A stretch of 63,287 bases of DNA from Burkholderiales bacterium RIFCSPHIGHO2_12_FULL_63_20 (GTDB taxonomy: Bacteria > Pseudomonadota > Gammaproteobacteria > Burkholderiales > Burkholderiaceae_C). Shown in pieces: positions 16,493 to 24,412 of this stretch. How positions within the stretch are numbered: the stretch's first letter is position 1; the number at the start of each line of letters is the position of its first letter. The stretch spans positions 384,907-448,193 of the forward strand of contig MESA01000034.1 of assembly GCA_001770775.1 (NCBI GenBank), written 5' to 3'. The notes under the pieces are model-generated. The model saw only the letters and a list, made by a program, of their open reading frames with translations. It was not told the DNA's origin and ran no database searches. Both the position numbers and the translations under genes were made by a program.

Positions 16493-17952
16493 CAGTTGCA
16501 TACCTCGGCAGACGCACAAAAGCGGATGGTGGCAATGAACAAGTGTGATGTGCCCTGTGGGCGCACCACCACCTCGTCAAACTGCGCGGCGGGAGTGGGG
16601 GCGAGGTTGGCGAACACTCTGATCGTTCCCGATGAGGCAGAGACCAGCGGGGACACATACACCCCGCCCGGCAGATCAATGCCATTGAGGCGGAAGGTGA
16701 CAGAGATGGCCACCGTGGGGTCCACACTCAACACCCCGACTGCAAACTTGCCGGCGGTCTTGTTCTGTAGTTTGAAACTGAGGGCCTCGGTTCCGCTCAT
16801 GCTGGAATTGTTGTCATTGCCACAGCCACTGCTGCACACGCCAATGGCGCTGCCCGTCGGGACGCCGTTGCGCGTGATGTTCCCGCCCGTGGCGCTGATG
16901 GTGACCTCGCCGACATCGGCGCCCGCGTTGATGTTGAGGTTGGCGACGTTGGTGTCGCGCCCTGAATAGCTGACCGGCGTGACCGAGTTGAGCATGCTGG
17001 TGTTGAGGTTGATGCCCGCGGGAGCCCCCACGATCGGTGTGACGGACGGTGGCGGCGGCGGTGGAGGCGGGCCGCCATCGGGCCAGTCTCTGGCCTGACG
17101 TCCGGCCGCGCGAATCAGGGTGTCAATGCGTTCAAACATCAACAGGTCGTCGAAGTGCGTGGGCGCACTGGCGGGGTCCAGATTCACCACGTTTTCTTCG
17201 CGCTGCACATAGAAATGGGTGGCGGCAGGAGGCGTAGATGGCGCTTGCGTGTTCGCCAACTCGTCAGGACTGACGGGAATGGCCATGCGGTTGCCGCCCG
17301 TCAGCCATGCACCATGACCACTGACACCATGACTGACCAGCACCCAGGCCATTTGATTTTGATTGACGGCCCCCACTCGCACCGTGATTCCTGGGCGATG
17401 GGTGGGGTCAAGATAGGCGTTCACACCCGGCCCGGGCATCACGTCGTGCCCTGCTGTGCATTGAAAATCTGGCCCGACGGGGGCCACGGGGGCTGCCTCC
17501 ACCGTGTCGCAGTCGGTCATGCTGGCACCTTGGAGGGGCGTCATGCCCGCAGCGCCGTCGTACACGCGATACGATATTTTCCTACCCCAGGCATCCAGGG
17601 CGTCGTCCGGACTCAGACCCAGTGTGGCCCAGGGAACCGTGCCATCGCGGGACGTGCACAGCGTCGTGGCGGCGTTCGGTGCAGCCGCCCCGGTATCGAG
17701 CGCGCCATTGGCCGGACACGGCAGGCGCCCGTGACTGGCTGCAAAGGCATGCAATGACAGTCTGATGCGCTGCATGTGCGACTGAGTCTGAACAAAGCGC
17801 TCTGTGCGGTCTCCCACCTGAGCGGCCATGCGAATCGCCAGCGTGGCGGATGCCGCAACCAGCAGTGTGGCCACCATCGCCAGCAAAGCCCCCCCCAACT
17901 GCCTGAGACGCCGCGCTCGGCAAGAAGTCAGGGGACGGAGGATGGGGTGCAT
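16492..17952 (-). CDS. Large pilin-like protein with Pro-rich linker and extra C-terminal domain
   Basis: 486 residues. The N-terminus has a basic leader, then RQLG/GALLAMVATLLVAASA, a MshP/PilX-like pilin helix without the usual Glu at position 5. Residues about 76-275 repeat the head of the neighbouring prepilin: GRLPCPANGAL, VPWATLGLSPDDALDAWG, MAWVLVSHGV and THFYVQ...FDDLLMFE all have counterparts there. An eight-proline run (295-302) then links to a Ser/Thr/Gly/Val-rich domain of about 180 residues ending in two cysteines. The extra domain suggests an exposed tip or adhesive role, which is inference. It lies 22 bases after the neighbouring prepilin gene. Confidence 0.78.
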   Translation of the reverse strand: MHPILRPLTSCRARRLRQLGGALLAMVATLLVAASATLAIRMAAQVGDRTERFVQTQSHMQRIRLSLHAFAASHGRLPCPANGALDTGAAAPNAATTLCTSRDGTVPWATLGLSPDDALDAWGRKISYRVYDGAAGMTPLQGASMTDCDTVEAAPVAPVGPDFQCTAGHDVMPGPGVNAYLDPTHRPGITVRVGAVNQNQMAWVLVSHGVSGHGAWLTGGNRMAIPVSPDELANTQAPSTPPAATHFYVQREENVVNLDPASAPTHFDDLLMFERIDTLIRAAGRQARDWPDGGPPPPPPPPSVTPIVGAPAGINLNTSMLNSVTPVSYSGRDTNVANLNINAGADVGEVTISATGGNITRNGVPTGSAIGVCSSGCGNDNNSSMSGTEALSFKLQNKTAGKFAVGVLSVDPTVAISVTFRLNGIDLPGGVYVSPLVSASSGTIRVFANLAPTPAAQFDEVVVRPQGTSHLFIATIRFCASAEVCN

Positions 17953-17974
17953 GGCGTTGCTTTCAACAAGCAGC

Positions 17975-18862
17975 TCAAGGGGCCTGGCGAGGGCCCAGAT
18001 TCGCCCCCTGCACGACCGACATCACCGTTGGCCGAAGCACGATGTCATCAAAATAGGCAGCCGGGTTTTCGGCGTAATTGGCCTCGATGTAGAAATCGGT
18101 GGGGGTGGCGGTACGGGGGGCCAAGGCGTTGAAGTTGATGTTTTCCAATGGGCCTGGGCCCGGCCCGTTGGCGGTGCCCAGGTACACCCCATCGGCAGAG
18201 AAGCCCCCTACCCTGTTGGCACCGTGGCTGATCAGCACGTAGGCGGCACCCGTCATGCCGGTGCGTGATGCCAGTTCTGCTGCTGCGCCAGCGGCGCAAG
18301 GGTTGGTCGTGCAGATTCTGAAGCCACGCGCCTGCAAAAAGGTCTGGATCTGTGCGCTCTGTGTGGCCGGGTCCAGGTTGGACATGTTCATGCCGTCTGG
18401 CTGCGTCAAGGAAGATGCGGCCACTGCGGCACCGGCCCAGACCCGATAGCTGATCATCGTGTTCCAGGCGTCGGTCACATCATCTTGCGCCAGGCCCAGC
18501 GTGCGCCAAGGCACCACGCCGTTGGTCAGCGCCGCAGCCGTGCACACGTCAGTGCCGGGGTGAGGTTGCTCCAGCCCTTGTTCGACGTTGCCTGCCGCCA
18601 GTGCCCCGTTGGCCGGGCAAGGCAGTCGCCCATTGACCACCACGAAGCGCACCATCGCTTGTTCCACCGCCTCCAGCGTGGCGCGGGTTTCCTTGCGGCG
18701 ACTGTTGTCGAGCATGGTGTTGGTGGCAGGCAGAAACACCGAGGCCAGCAAACCCACGATGAGCAGCACCAACGCCATTTCAACCAAAGAAAAACCGCGA
18801 ACCCGCGCAGGAGCCAGCAGCACCGTGCCTGACGAGGAAGGGTCAAATGCGTGGTGGTTCAT
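17975..18862 (-). CDS. Minor prepilin of the MSHA-like pilus
   Basis: 295 residues with a class III signal: a long leader, cleavage after G23, then FSLVEMALVLLIVGLLASVF with Glu at mature position 5. The globular head has NGRLPCPANGALAAG, VPWRTLGLAQDDVTDAW, ISYRVWAG, AYVLISHGAN and DFYIEANYAENPAAYFDDIV, a block repeated in the next, larger gene. Several cysteines occur as likely disulfide partners. Its ATG overlaps the mshK stop by 4 bases, placing it in the pilus operon. Size and position suggest a minor pilin that primes or tips the fibre. I cannot assign it to a specific Msh pilin name. Confidence 0.86.
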   Translation of the reverse strand: MNHHAFDPSSSGTVLLAPARVRGFSLVEMALVLLIVGLLASVFLPATNTMLDNSRRKETRATLEAVEQAMVRFVVVNGRLPCPANGALAAGNVEQGLEQPHPGTDVCTAAALTNGVVPWRTLGLAQDDVTDAWNTMISYRVWAGAAVAASSLTQPDGMNMSNLDPATQSAQIQTFLQARGFRICTTNPCAAGAAAELASRTGMTGAAYVLISHGANRVGGFSADGVYLGTANGPGPGPLENINFNALAPRTATPTDFYIEANYAENPAAYFDDIVLRPTVMSVVQGANLGPRQAP

Positions 18863-19386
18863 GGTTCAAGCCGGCGATGAAAAGATCGCTGCGGCGCCAA
18901 CTTCTGGCGAACGGTGCCAGCGGGCACCACATCTTGCGGCATCTCGCCCGCTTCAGTCGCTCGTTGACCGGGACGCAGCACGATGTCAGCCTTGCCCGCA
19001 CGACGCAGGATTACCACGTCAGGGCCGATGTGCACGGTGCGGCCTCCGGCATGGCTCTCGCCCTGGCGCAGCATCTGGCCATTGATCCACGCCGTGGCAC
19101 CCTTGCGCCCCTGGGCCACGCCTTCCAGGCTATAACTCTGGACCAACGGTACAGCGACTGCTGGCGCACCGGCAGGCGCGGCCTCGTCACCCGATGCGCG
19201 TCTGCGGGCCTCGATGCGGGCGCGCTCGTCCGCTTGGTAAAAAACGCGTGGCCACAGACGGGCTGTCGCCGGGTCATTGAGGGAAGGCGCGGTTTGTGCG
19301 GCCACGCCCTGCCCTGCCGCTGCCACGCAACTAACCAGTATCGCCAACAGGCGAACAGGGAAGGCAGTCGTGAAAGCATGTGGCAT
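18859..19386 (-). CDS. mshK: MSHA biogenesis protein MshK-like (PilP-like)
   Basis: 175 residues with a signal peptide (VRLLAILVSCVAAAGQGVAA). A proline-poor linker and a small beta domain follow: VQSYSLEGVAQGRKGATAWI, GRTVHIGPDVVILRR and IVLRPG. This is the pattern of PilP/GspC-like periplasmic proteins that connect the inner-membrane platform to the secretin. The name rests mainly on position directly after MshI and MshJ. The start at 19386 is preferred because the signal peptide begins there; an ATG at 19416 would add residues that do not fit. Confidence 0.72.
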   Translation of the reverse strand: MPHAFTTAFPVRLLAILVSCVAAAGQGVAAQTAPSLNDPATARLWPRVFYQADERARIEARRRASGDEAAPAGAPAVAVPLVQSYSLEGVAQGRKGATAWINGQMLRQGESHAGGRTVHIGPDVVILRRAGKADIVLRPGQRATEAGEMPQDVVPAGTVRQKLAPQRSFHRRLEP

Positions 19387-19402
19387 GGCGAACCTGTGTG
19401 AC

Positions 19403-20008
19403 CTACTCAACGGCATTGTTATCAGCTGCGGGGGTGGGGTCAATGTGCAGGAAGTTGACACGGCACTGGGCTGTGAGGCCATCTGGGTTGGGCTGAGCAA
19501 ACAGGCAGGCCGCCATCCGTGTCACCTGAGCATGGCGGGCCTGCAGTTGCTGAATCAGCCTCAGCGCCTCGAGTTCGTGAACCTGTGTCATTTGAATTTC
19601 AAGCACATGCCGCTGCACGCTCGCCTGCGCCAGTTCGGCCTGCGGTAGCTCGACAGGCTCGGGCACAGCCAGCGAAAAACTGACCTGGTCCTTCAGGTCC
19701 AACTCGTTGGCTGTGCACAGCAGGTCTTCGACCCAGATGGCGCGCGGCTCACCGCCCACCAGACCGGCCGCAACCAGTTGCTTGTAGCGGGGCCAATGGG
19801 TTTGCACATCGGATTGCTCTAGGCGTGCCTCATCAAGCTGCGCCTGCGCCGTCTGCAGGCTCGCCTCGGCCTGCAGCCAACCCGGCGATAAGAAGTACTT
19901 CACTCCCCACAGGGATGCCGACACCAGCACCAAGCCAATCACCACCTTTGCCAACAGCATCACGGTGGGCCTGACGAGCGGAAAAACCACGGGCCAGAAC
20001 TGATTCAT
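19403..20008 (-). CDS. mshJ: MSHA biogenesis protein MshJ-like (PilO-like)
   Basis: 201 residues with one membrane helix near the N-terminus (TVMLLAKVVIGLVLVSASLWG). A coiled-coil stretch (QAEASLQTAQAQLDEARLEQ) and a periplasmic ferredoxin-like domain with two conserved cysteines (LLCTANELDLKDQ, TAQCRVNFLHI) follow. This layout is that of PilO/GspM-type alignment proteins. The ATG overlaps the MshI stop by 4 bases. It should pair with MshI in the inner membrane to align the pilus motor with the secretin. Confidence 0.78.
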   Translation of the reverse strand: MNQFWPVVFPLVRPTVMLLAKVVIGLVLVSASLWGVKYFLSPGWLQAEASLQTAQAQLDEARLEQSDVQTHWPRYKQLVAAGLVGGEPRAIWVEDLLCTANELDLKDQVSFSLAVPEPVELPQAELAQASVQRHVLEIQMTQVHELEALRLIQQLQARHAQVTRMAACLFAQPNPDGLTAQCRVNFLHIDPTPAADNNAVE

Positions 20009-21462
20009 GGTGTGCCCTCCGTGGCTGGCGTGCGAGGCACCAGGCACCACCGCCAGTCTGTTGCGGCGCGGTCGATGGCCGAGCCTTGGCCACCCGTCAA
20101 CGCCGTGGCACTTTCCTGACGCTCTGGATTCGTTTTCAACTGCCACTGAGGCCATGCCGCCACGGATTTCGCCAAGGCTTCCAGCAAGGCCTGGCGCTGG
20201 CGTGGCAGCAGATCCGAACTGGGGCGAACATCGAACTGCCACTCCGTCTGCAGCGCTGTGGATTCAGGCACCACCACCGCGGCCACTTCGGCTTCGGCAT
20301 TGGCTTGCAGGCTGGCGCAGGCCTGCTCGCGTAGCGCCTGTTCGGTGCGCACCAGTTGTGCCTGTGGATGGCCTTTCATGAGTTGCCCTAACAGCCACAA
20401 TTGCTGAACCGGATCAATGCCCTTTTGCAGCTCTTGCTGCTGCACCTCCATCGCCAGGCGCAGCAGCGGCACATTGATGTTGCGCCGTGCCAGGTCGTCA
20501 CGAATGCTCTGGGCCGATTCGGTCATCTGCGCGGCCTGCTGTTGCTGCACACGGCTTTGATCGACGCCCTGCAGCAAGGCCTGGCCCTGCATCACCAAAC
20601 CCGCAGCGCCCGCCACCGCCACGACACCTGTGAGCAGGCGCAAACCCTGGCGCGTGCGGTGCGCAAGATGGTGGCGACGCAATGCGATGCTGGCCAGATT
20701 GCCGGGAGCGCGTGAACCGGCCAGTGTCATCACCTCGGCCAGCATGCCGTTCGCATGGCGGGGTGCCATCGAGGGCAGCATATTGAGGCCCAGATCCTGC
20801 AGACCCTGACGCAAAGCGGGTGCCGGATCCAACGGCAAGATGGCTGGCCGCACGTCGCGTTCGATGATGCGATTGTCGGTCAGGTACTTCAGCGTCTGGC
20901 CCACCTCTTGTGCCTGCATGCCGGGGTCATCCGCCAGCAGCAACCGCGAAAACACCGGCACCTGGTCGTGCAGCAGCACCATGCGCATGCCATAGGGCAG
21001 CCCCAGGCACAGCAGCAACCAACTCTGGCCTGACAGCGCAGTCTGTCGCACAGCCCAGTGAGCCATGAGATAGCTCAGGGTCCAGACCCCTTCGATGGGA
21101 TGACCTGCCTTGGTCAGCTCATCGAGCTGTCCGGTCAAGGTGGGTGAGGCCACACCCACCGCATGCAGGCCAAACGGGCGTGGCAGCAAGGGTTGGGCCG
21201 ACGCCCGCTCCCACGAACCGCGCAAGGCCACATCAGGCAGCAAGGCCTGATACTGGGCCTCAATGAAGCTCTGACGGTCACGCCCGACAATGCCCGGCAC
21301 GCTGATGCGGACATGGTTTTCCTCAACCAGATCAGCCACCACACGCACGCCTATGGGCAGTGATTCGGGCGGCGCCATGGCATCGCCTTTGCCAGTGAAC
21401 CATTGCCTCTGCAGGGGGTTGACCAACAGCAGGCCGGATTGTGAAGAGGTGAGAGCCGTCAT
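20005..21462 (-). CDS. mshI: MSHA biogenesis protein MshI (PilM/PilN-like)
   Basis: 485 residues. The first 280 resemble a degenerate actin-like PilM/GspL domain (LLLCLGLPYGMRMVLLH, DNRIIERDVRPAILPLD, GLNMLPSMA). A membrane helix then follows (LRLLTGVVAVAGAAGLVM), with a periplasmic coiled-coil and domain like PilN/GspL. So one polypeptide appears to combine the roles that PilM and PilN split in type IVa pili. The start at 21462 overlaps the mshG stop by 4 bases; a longer frame to 21519 runs inside mshG and was rejected. Confidence 0.8.
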   Translation of the reverse strand: MTALTSSQSGLLLVNPLQRQWFTGKGDAMAPPESLPIGVRVVADLVEENHVRISVPGIVGRDRQSFIEAQYQALLPDVALRGSWERASAQPLLPRPFGLHAVGVASPTLTGQLDELTKAGHPIEGVWTLSYLMAHWAVRQTALSGQSWLLLCLGLPYGMRMVLLHDQVPVFSRLLLADDPGMQAQEVGQTLKYLTDNRIIERDVRPAILPLDPAPALRQGLQDLGLNMLPSMAPRHANGMLAEVMTLAGSRAPGNLASIALRRHHLAHRTRQGLRLLTGVVAVAGAAGLVMQGQALLQGVDQSRVQQQQAAQMTESAQSIRDDLARRNINVPLLRLAMEVQQQELQKGIDPVQQLWLLGQLMKGHPQAQLVRTEQALREQACASLQANAEAEVAAVVVPESTALQTEWQFDVRPSSDLLPRQRQALLEALAKSVAAWPQWQLKTNPERQESATALTGGQGSAIDRAATDWRWCLVPRTPATEGTP

Positions 21463-22658
21463 GCCCGAATCTTGGAAATGGTGTCGTAGATGGGACCCAG
21501 AACGGCCAGCATGATCCAACCCAGAATCAGGCCAAGCACCACGGTGAGCACGGGTTCGATGAGTGCCTGCACGCGTTCGATGGACTCTTCGATGTCGCGC
21601 GTGAAGAAGTAGCTCACATTGGCCAACGCCTCATCAAGTGCCCCGGTGGACTCGCCCACACGCAGCATGCGGACCACCAGCGACGGAAAGAGACTCTCGG
21701 CTGCAAAGGCATCGCTGATGGATGTGCCGTTGGCGATGCGCTCGCGGGTGCGGATCAGGGCTTGCTGAACGGGCAGGTTGGTGGTGATCTTTTCGCAGTA
21801 GCTCAAGGCCTCGATCACCGGGATGCCGGTGCGGTACATCAGTGCGAAGCTGTCCGTCATTCGCGCCAGAATGATCTTCTTGATGACCGGGCCTACGACC
21901 GGGATCGCCAACATGGCTTGGTGCAGCTTGAAGCGAAACTGCACGTTGGCCCGCGAGGCCGCCGCCACCCCCAGAATCAATGCAACCGGGGTGGGCAGGA
22001 TGAGCCACCAGTAGTTGACGAAGGCGCTAGAGAGCCAGATCAGCATGCGGGTTTGCAGGGGAACCTCTTGCCCCATGTTGCGAATGAAGCCCACCAGTTG
22101 CGGCACCAGGTACACCATGAGGAACACCACGACGCCGGTGATGGTGATGGTGACGAATGCGGGATACATGAGCAGTTTTTTCGTCTGGGACGCCAGCTCG
22201 GATTGCCACTTCAGCGAACGCACCAGATCGCCCAGCACCTCGGACAGCTGCCCGGTGACTTCGCCCGAGCGCACCAGATGCACCATGACGTCGCTGAAAA
22301 TGCCTGGGTCGGCCGCCATGGCGTCGGCCAGCGTGCTGCCGTTTTGAATGCGGTCGATCAGGCTGGCTGCCACCTGGCGCAACTCCAGACTGTCTGCGCC
22401 ATCGCGAAGGTCCTGCAGCGCACCAATCAGCGGCACACCAGCGCGCAACAGCATCTGCATGTGAAACAGCAGGTTGATGAGCTCGCGCGTAGGCAGGCTG
22501 GCCTGCCGCATGCCACCACTTCGCGTGGTCGTGAACCGTAGCAACGACAGGCCTGAGGCCGTCAACTGCGCGCGCAGGTCGGCATCGTGCAGGGCGGTGA
22601 TCTCGCCCTTCACGATGTTTCCGCCCTCGTTGATGGCGCGGTAGCGGTAGCGCGGCAT
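21459..22658 (-). CDS. mshG: MSHA pilus inner-membrane platform protein MshG (PilC/GspF family)
   Basis: 399 residues of the GspF/PilC family. The start is typical (MPRYRYRAINEGGNIVKGEI). Two homologous cytoplasmic helical domains follow (LPTRELINLLFHMQMLLRAG and the later LARMTDSFALMYRTGIPVIE), each ending in membrane helices (TITITGVVVFLMVYLVPQLV and VLTVVLGLILGWIMLAVLGP). It forms the rotor-like platform that the MshE ATPase drives. It lies 14 bases after mshE in the same operon. Confidence 0.93.
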   Translation of the reverse strand: MPRYRYRAINEGGNIVKGEITALHDADLRAQLTASGLSLLRFTTTRSGGMRQASLPTRELINLLFHMQMLLRAGVPLIGALQDLRDGADSLELRQVAASLIDRIQNGSTLADAMAADPGIFSDVMVHLVRSGEVTGQLSEVLGDLVRSLKWQSELASQTKKLLMYPAFVTITITGVVVFLMVYLVPQLVGFIRNMGQEVPLQTRMLIWLSSAFVNYWWLILPTPVALILGVAAASRANVQFRFKLHQAMLAIPVVGPVIKKIILARMTDSFALMYRTGIPVIEALSYCEKITTNLPVQQALIRTRERIANGTSISDAFAAESLFPSLVVRMLRVGESTGALDEALANVSYFFTRDIEESIERVQALIEPVLTVVLGLILGWIMLAVLGPIYDTISKIRA

Positions 22659-22672
22659 GGTCGGCGGTCTCC

Positions 22673-24412
22673 CTACAGACGGGTGGTCAGGTCCACCACG
22701 CGACCGACCTCTTCGACCGTGGTGATGCCTTCGAGCACGCGACGCAATCCGTCGTCGGCCATCGGCGCAAACCCAATCTTCAAGGCATGCGCGGTCAGCT
22801 CGGCCAGGCTGGCATTGCGGGTGATGAGCTCGTCAAGCTCGCTGTCCATGCGCAGCAGCTCCATGATGGCCAGTCGGCCCTTGTAGCTGCGAAAGCCGCA
22901 TGCCTCACACCCACCCTGGTGGGCGCGGTACACCGTCCGTCCGATGGCGTGATCGCCAATCAGGGTGGCCTCAACGCTGCCATCGGTCACCACAACGGCC
23001 TCGCGGCAGTGCGGACACAAACGACGCACCAGGCGCTGCGCAACGATGCCGATGATGTTGCCCGCCATCACCTCGGGTGACACCCCCAGATCCTTGATGC
23101 GCTGAAAACTGCGCAAGGCCGAATTGGTGTGCAAGGTCGAAAAGACCTGGTGCCCCGTCATGGCCGCGCGGAAGGCCATTTCGGCCGTGTCCTTGTCGCG
23201 CACTTCCCCGACCAGGATGATGTCCGGATCCTGGCGCATCATCGAGCGCACGCCGTCTGAGAAGTTGATCTTGCTGCCGTCCGAGATGGAAGTCTGGCGG
23301 ATCCGCGTGATCGGGTATTCAACCGGATCTTCCAGCGTCATGATGTTGACGCTTTCATCGTTCATGTGACTGAGCACCGAGTACAGCGTCGTCGTCTTGC
23401 CCGACCCGGTCGGCCCGGTCACCAGGATGATGCCCTCTGGGCGCGCCAGCATGAGGTTGAGCAGATGGTACTGATCGTCGGTCAGGCCGAGCTTGTCGTA
23501 GTCAACGATGCCACGCTTGGCATCGAGCACGCGCAGCACGAAGTTCTCACCGTGGATGGTCGGTTGCACGGCCGCACGGAAATCCACATTGCGCCCCGCA
23601 ATCGACAGCGATACGCGGCCATCTTGAGGTGCCCGGCTTTCGGCAATGTTCATGCCCGCGACCAGCTTCAGGCGCACGAGCATGGCGCTCCAGTAGCGTC
23701 CGTGCAGCACGCGGACCTGGCGTAGCACACCGTCAATGCGGTAACGAATACGCAGGAACTGGCCTTCGGGCTCGAAGTGGATGTCGGAGGCGAACTTGTG
23801 TACCCCGTCCGACAACAGCGCGTCCACCAGGCGCACCACTGGGTGGCTGTACCCACCCTGCCCTTGCGCCAGCGAGGTCATGTCCATCTGACCCGTTTCG
23901 ATCTCGTGGATGATGCCGTCGATGGACAGCTCATAGCCGTAGAACTGGTCGATGGCAGCCAGCACGTCGGCCGCACCGGCCAGTCGCCACTCAATCGACA
24001 CGCCCAGCCCGACGTGGGCACGAATCTGGTCGCCCGCAATGATGTCGTTAGGCTTGGGACTGGCGAGCACGAGCTTTTGCGTCTCGGGCTGGTAGGACAC
24101 CGGGAATGCCTGAAAGCGCAAGGCCATCGCCTTGGGTAACCTTGCCAGGGCTTCTGGATCGGCCAGCACGGACTGCAGCTGGATGGTCTGCTGCCCGAGG
24201 GTCTGGCCCAGCGCTTCGCGCATGGCCTCTTCGGTGACGAAGCCCAGGGCGATCAGCGCATCGCCCAGTTGCTTGCCGGTTTTCTTTTGCTCCAGCAAGC
24301 CGATCTGGATCTGATCGGAGGACACCAGCCCCATTTGCAGGAGCCGGTCCCCCAGTCGAACGGGCGGCTTGCCAGCCGGTGTGGCTGAGGTTGCGGTGGG
24401 TGCTGCGTTCAT
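22673..24412 (-). CDS. mshE: MSHA pilus assembly ATPase MshE with c-di-GMP-binding N-domain
   Basis: 579 residues, the usual MshE length. The N-terminus holds two MshEN-type motifs: R19-LGDRLLQMGLV through Q42, a 5-residue spacer, then Q48-LGDALIALGFV onward. This is the tandem signature that binds cyclic di-GMP in Vibrio MshE. The C-terminal GspE/PilB ATPase has Walker A GPTGSGKTTTLYSVL, Asp box TLEDPVEYPI, Walker B DPDIILVGEVRD, His box GHQVFSTLHTNSALRSF and a four-Cys zinc motif (LCPHCREA, CEACGFR). It powers pilus polymerisation from the cytoplasm. The ATG overlaps the mshN stop by 4 bases. Confidence 0.94.
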   Translation of the reverse strand: MNAAPTATSATPAGKPPVRLGDRLLQMGLVSSDQIQIGLLEQKKTGKQLGDALIALGFVTEEAMREALGQTLGQQTIQLQSVLADPEALARLPKAMALRFQAFPVSYQPETQKLVLASPKPNDIIAGDQIRAHVGLGVSIEWRLAGAADVLAAIDQFYGYELSIDGIIHEIETGQMDMTSLAQGQGGYSHPVVRLVDALLSDGVHKFASDIHFEPEGQFLRIRYRIDGVLRQVRVLHGRYWSAMLVRLKLVAGMNIAESRAPQDGRVSLSIAGRNVDFRAAVQPTIHGENFVLRVLDAKRGIVDYDKLGLTDDQYHLLNLMLARPEGIILVTGPTGSGKTTTLYSVLSHMNDESVNIMTLEDPVEYPITRIRQTSISDGSKINFSDGVRSMMRQDPDIILVGEVRDKDTAEMAFRAAMTGHQVFSTLHTNSALRSFQRIKDLGVSPEVMAGNIIGIVAQRLVRRLCPHCREAVVVTDGSVEATLIGDHAIGRTVYRAHQGGCEACGFRSYKGRLAIMELLRMDSELDELITRNASLAELTAHALKIGFAPMADDGLRRVLEGITTVEEVGRVVDLTTRL

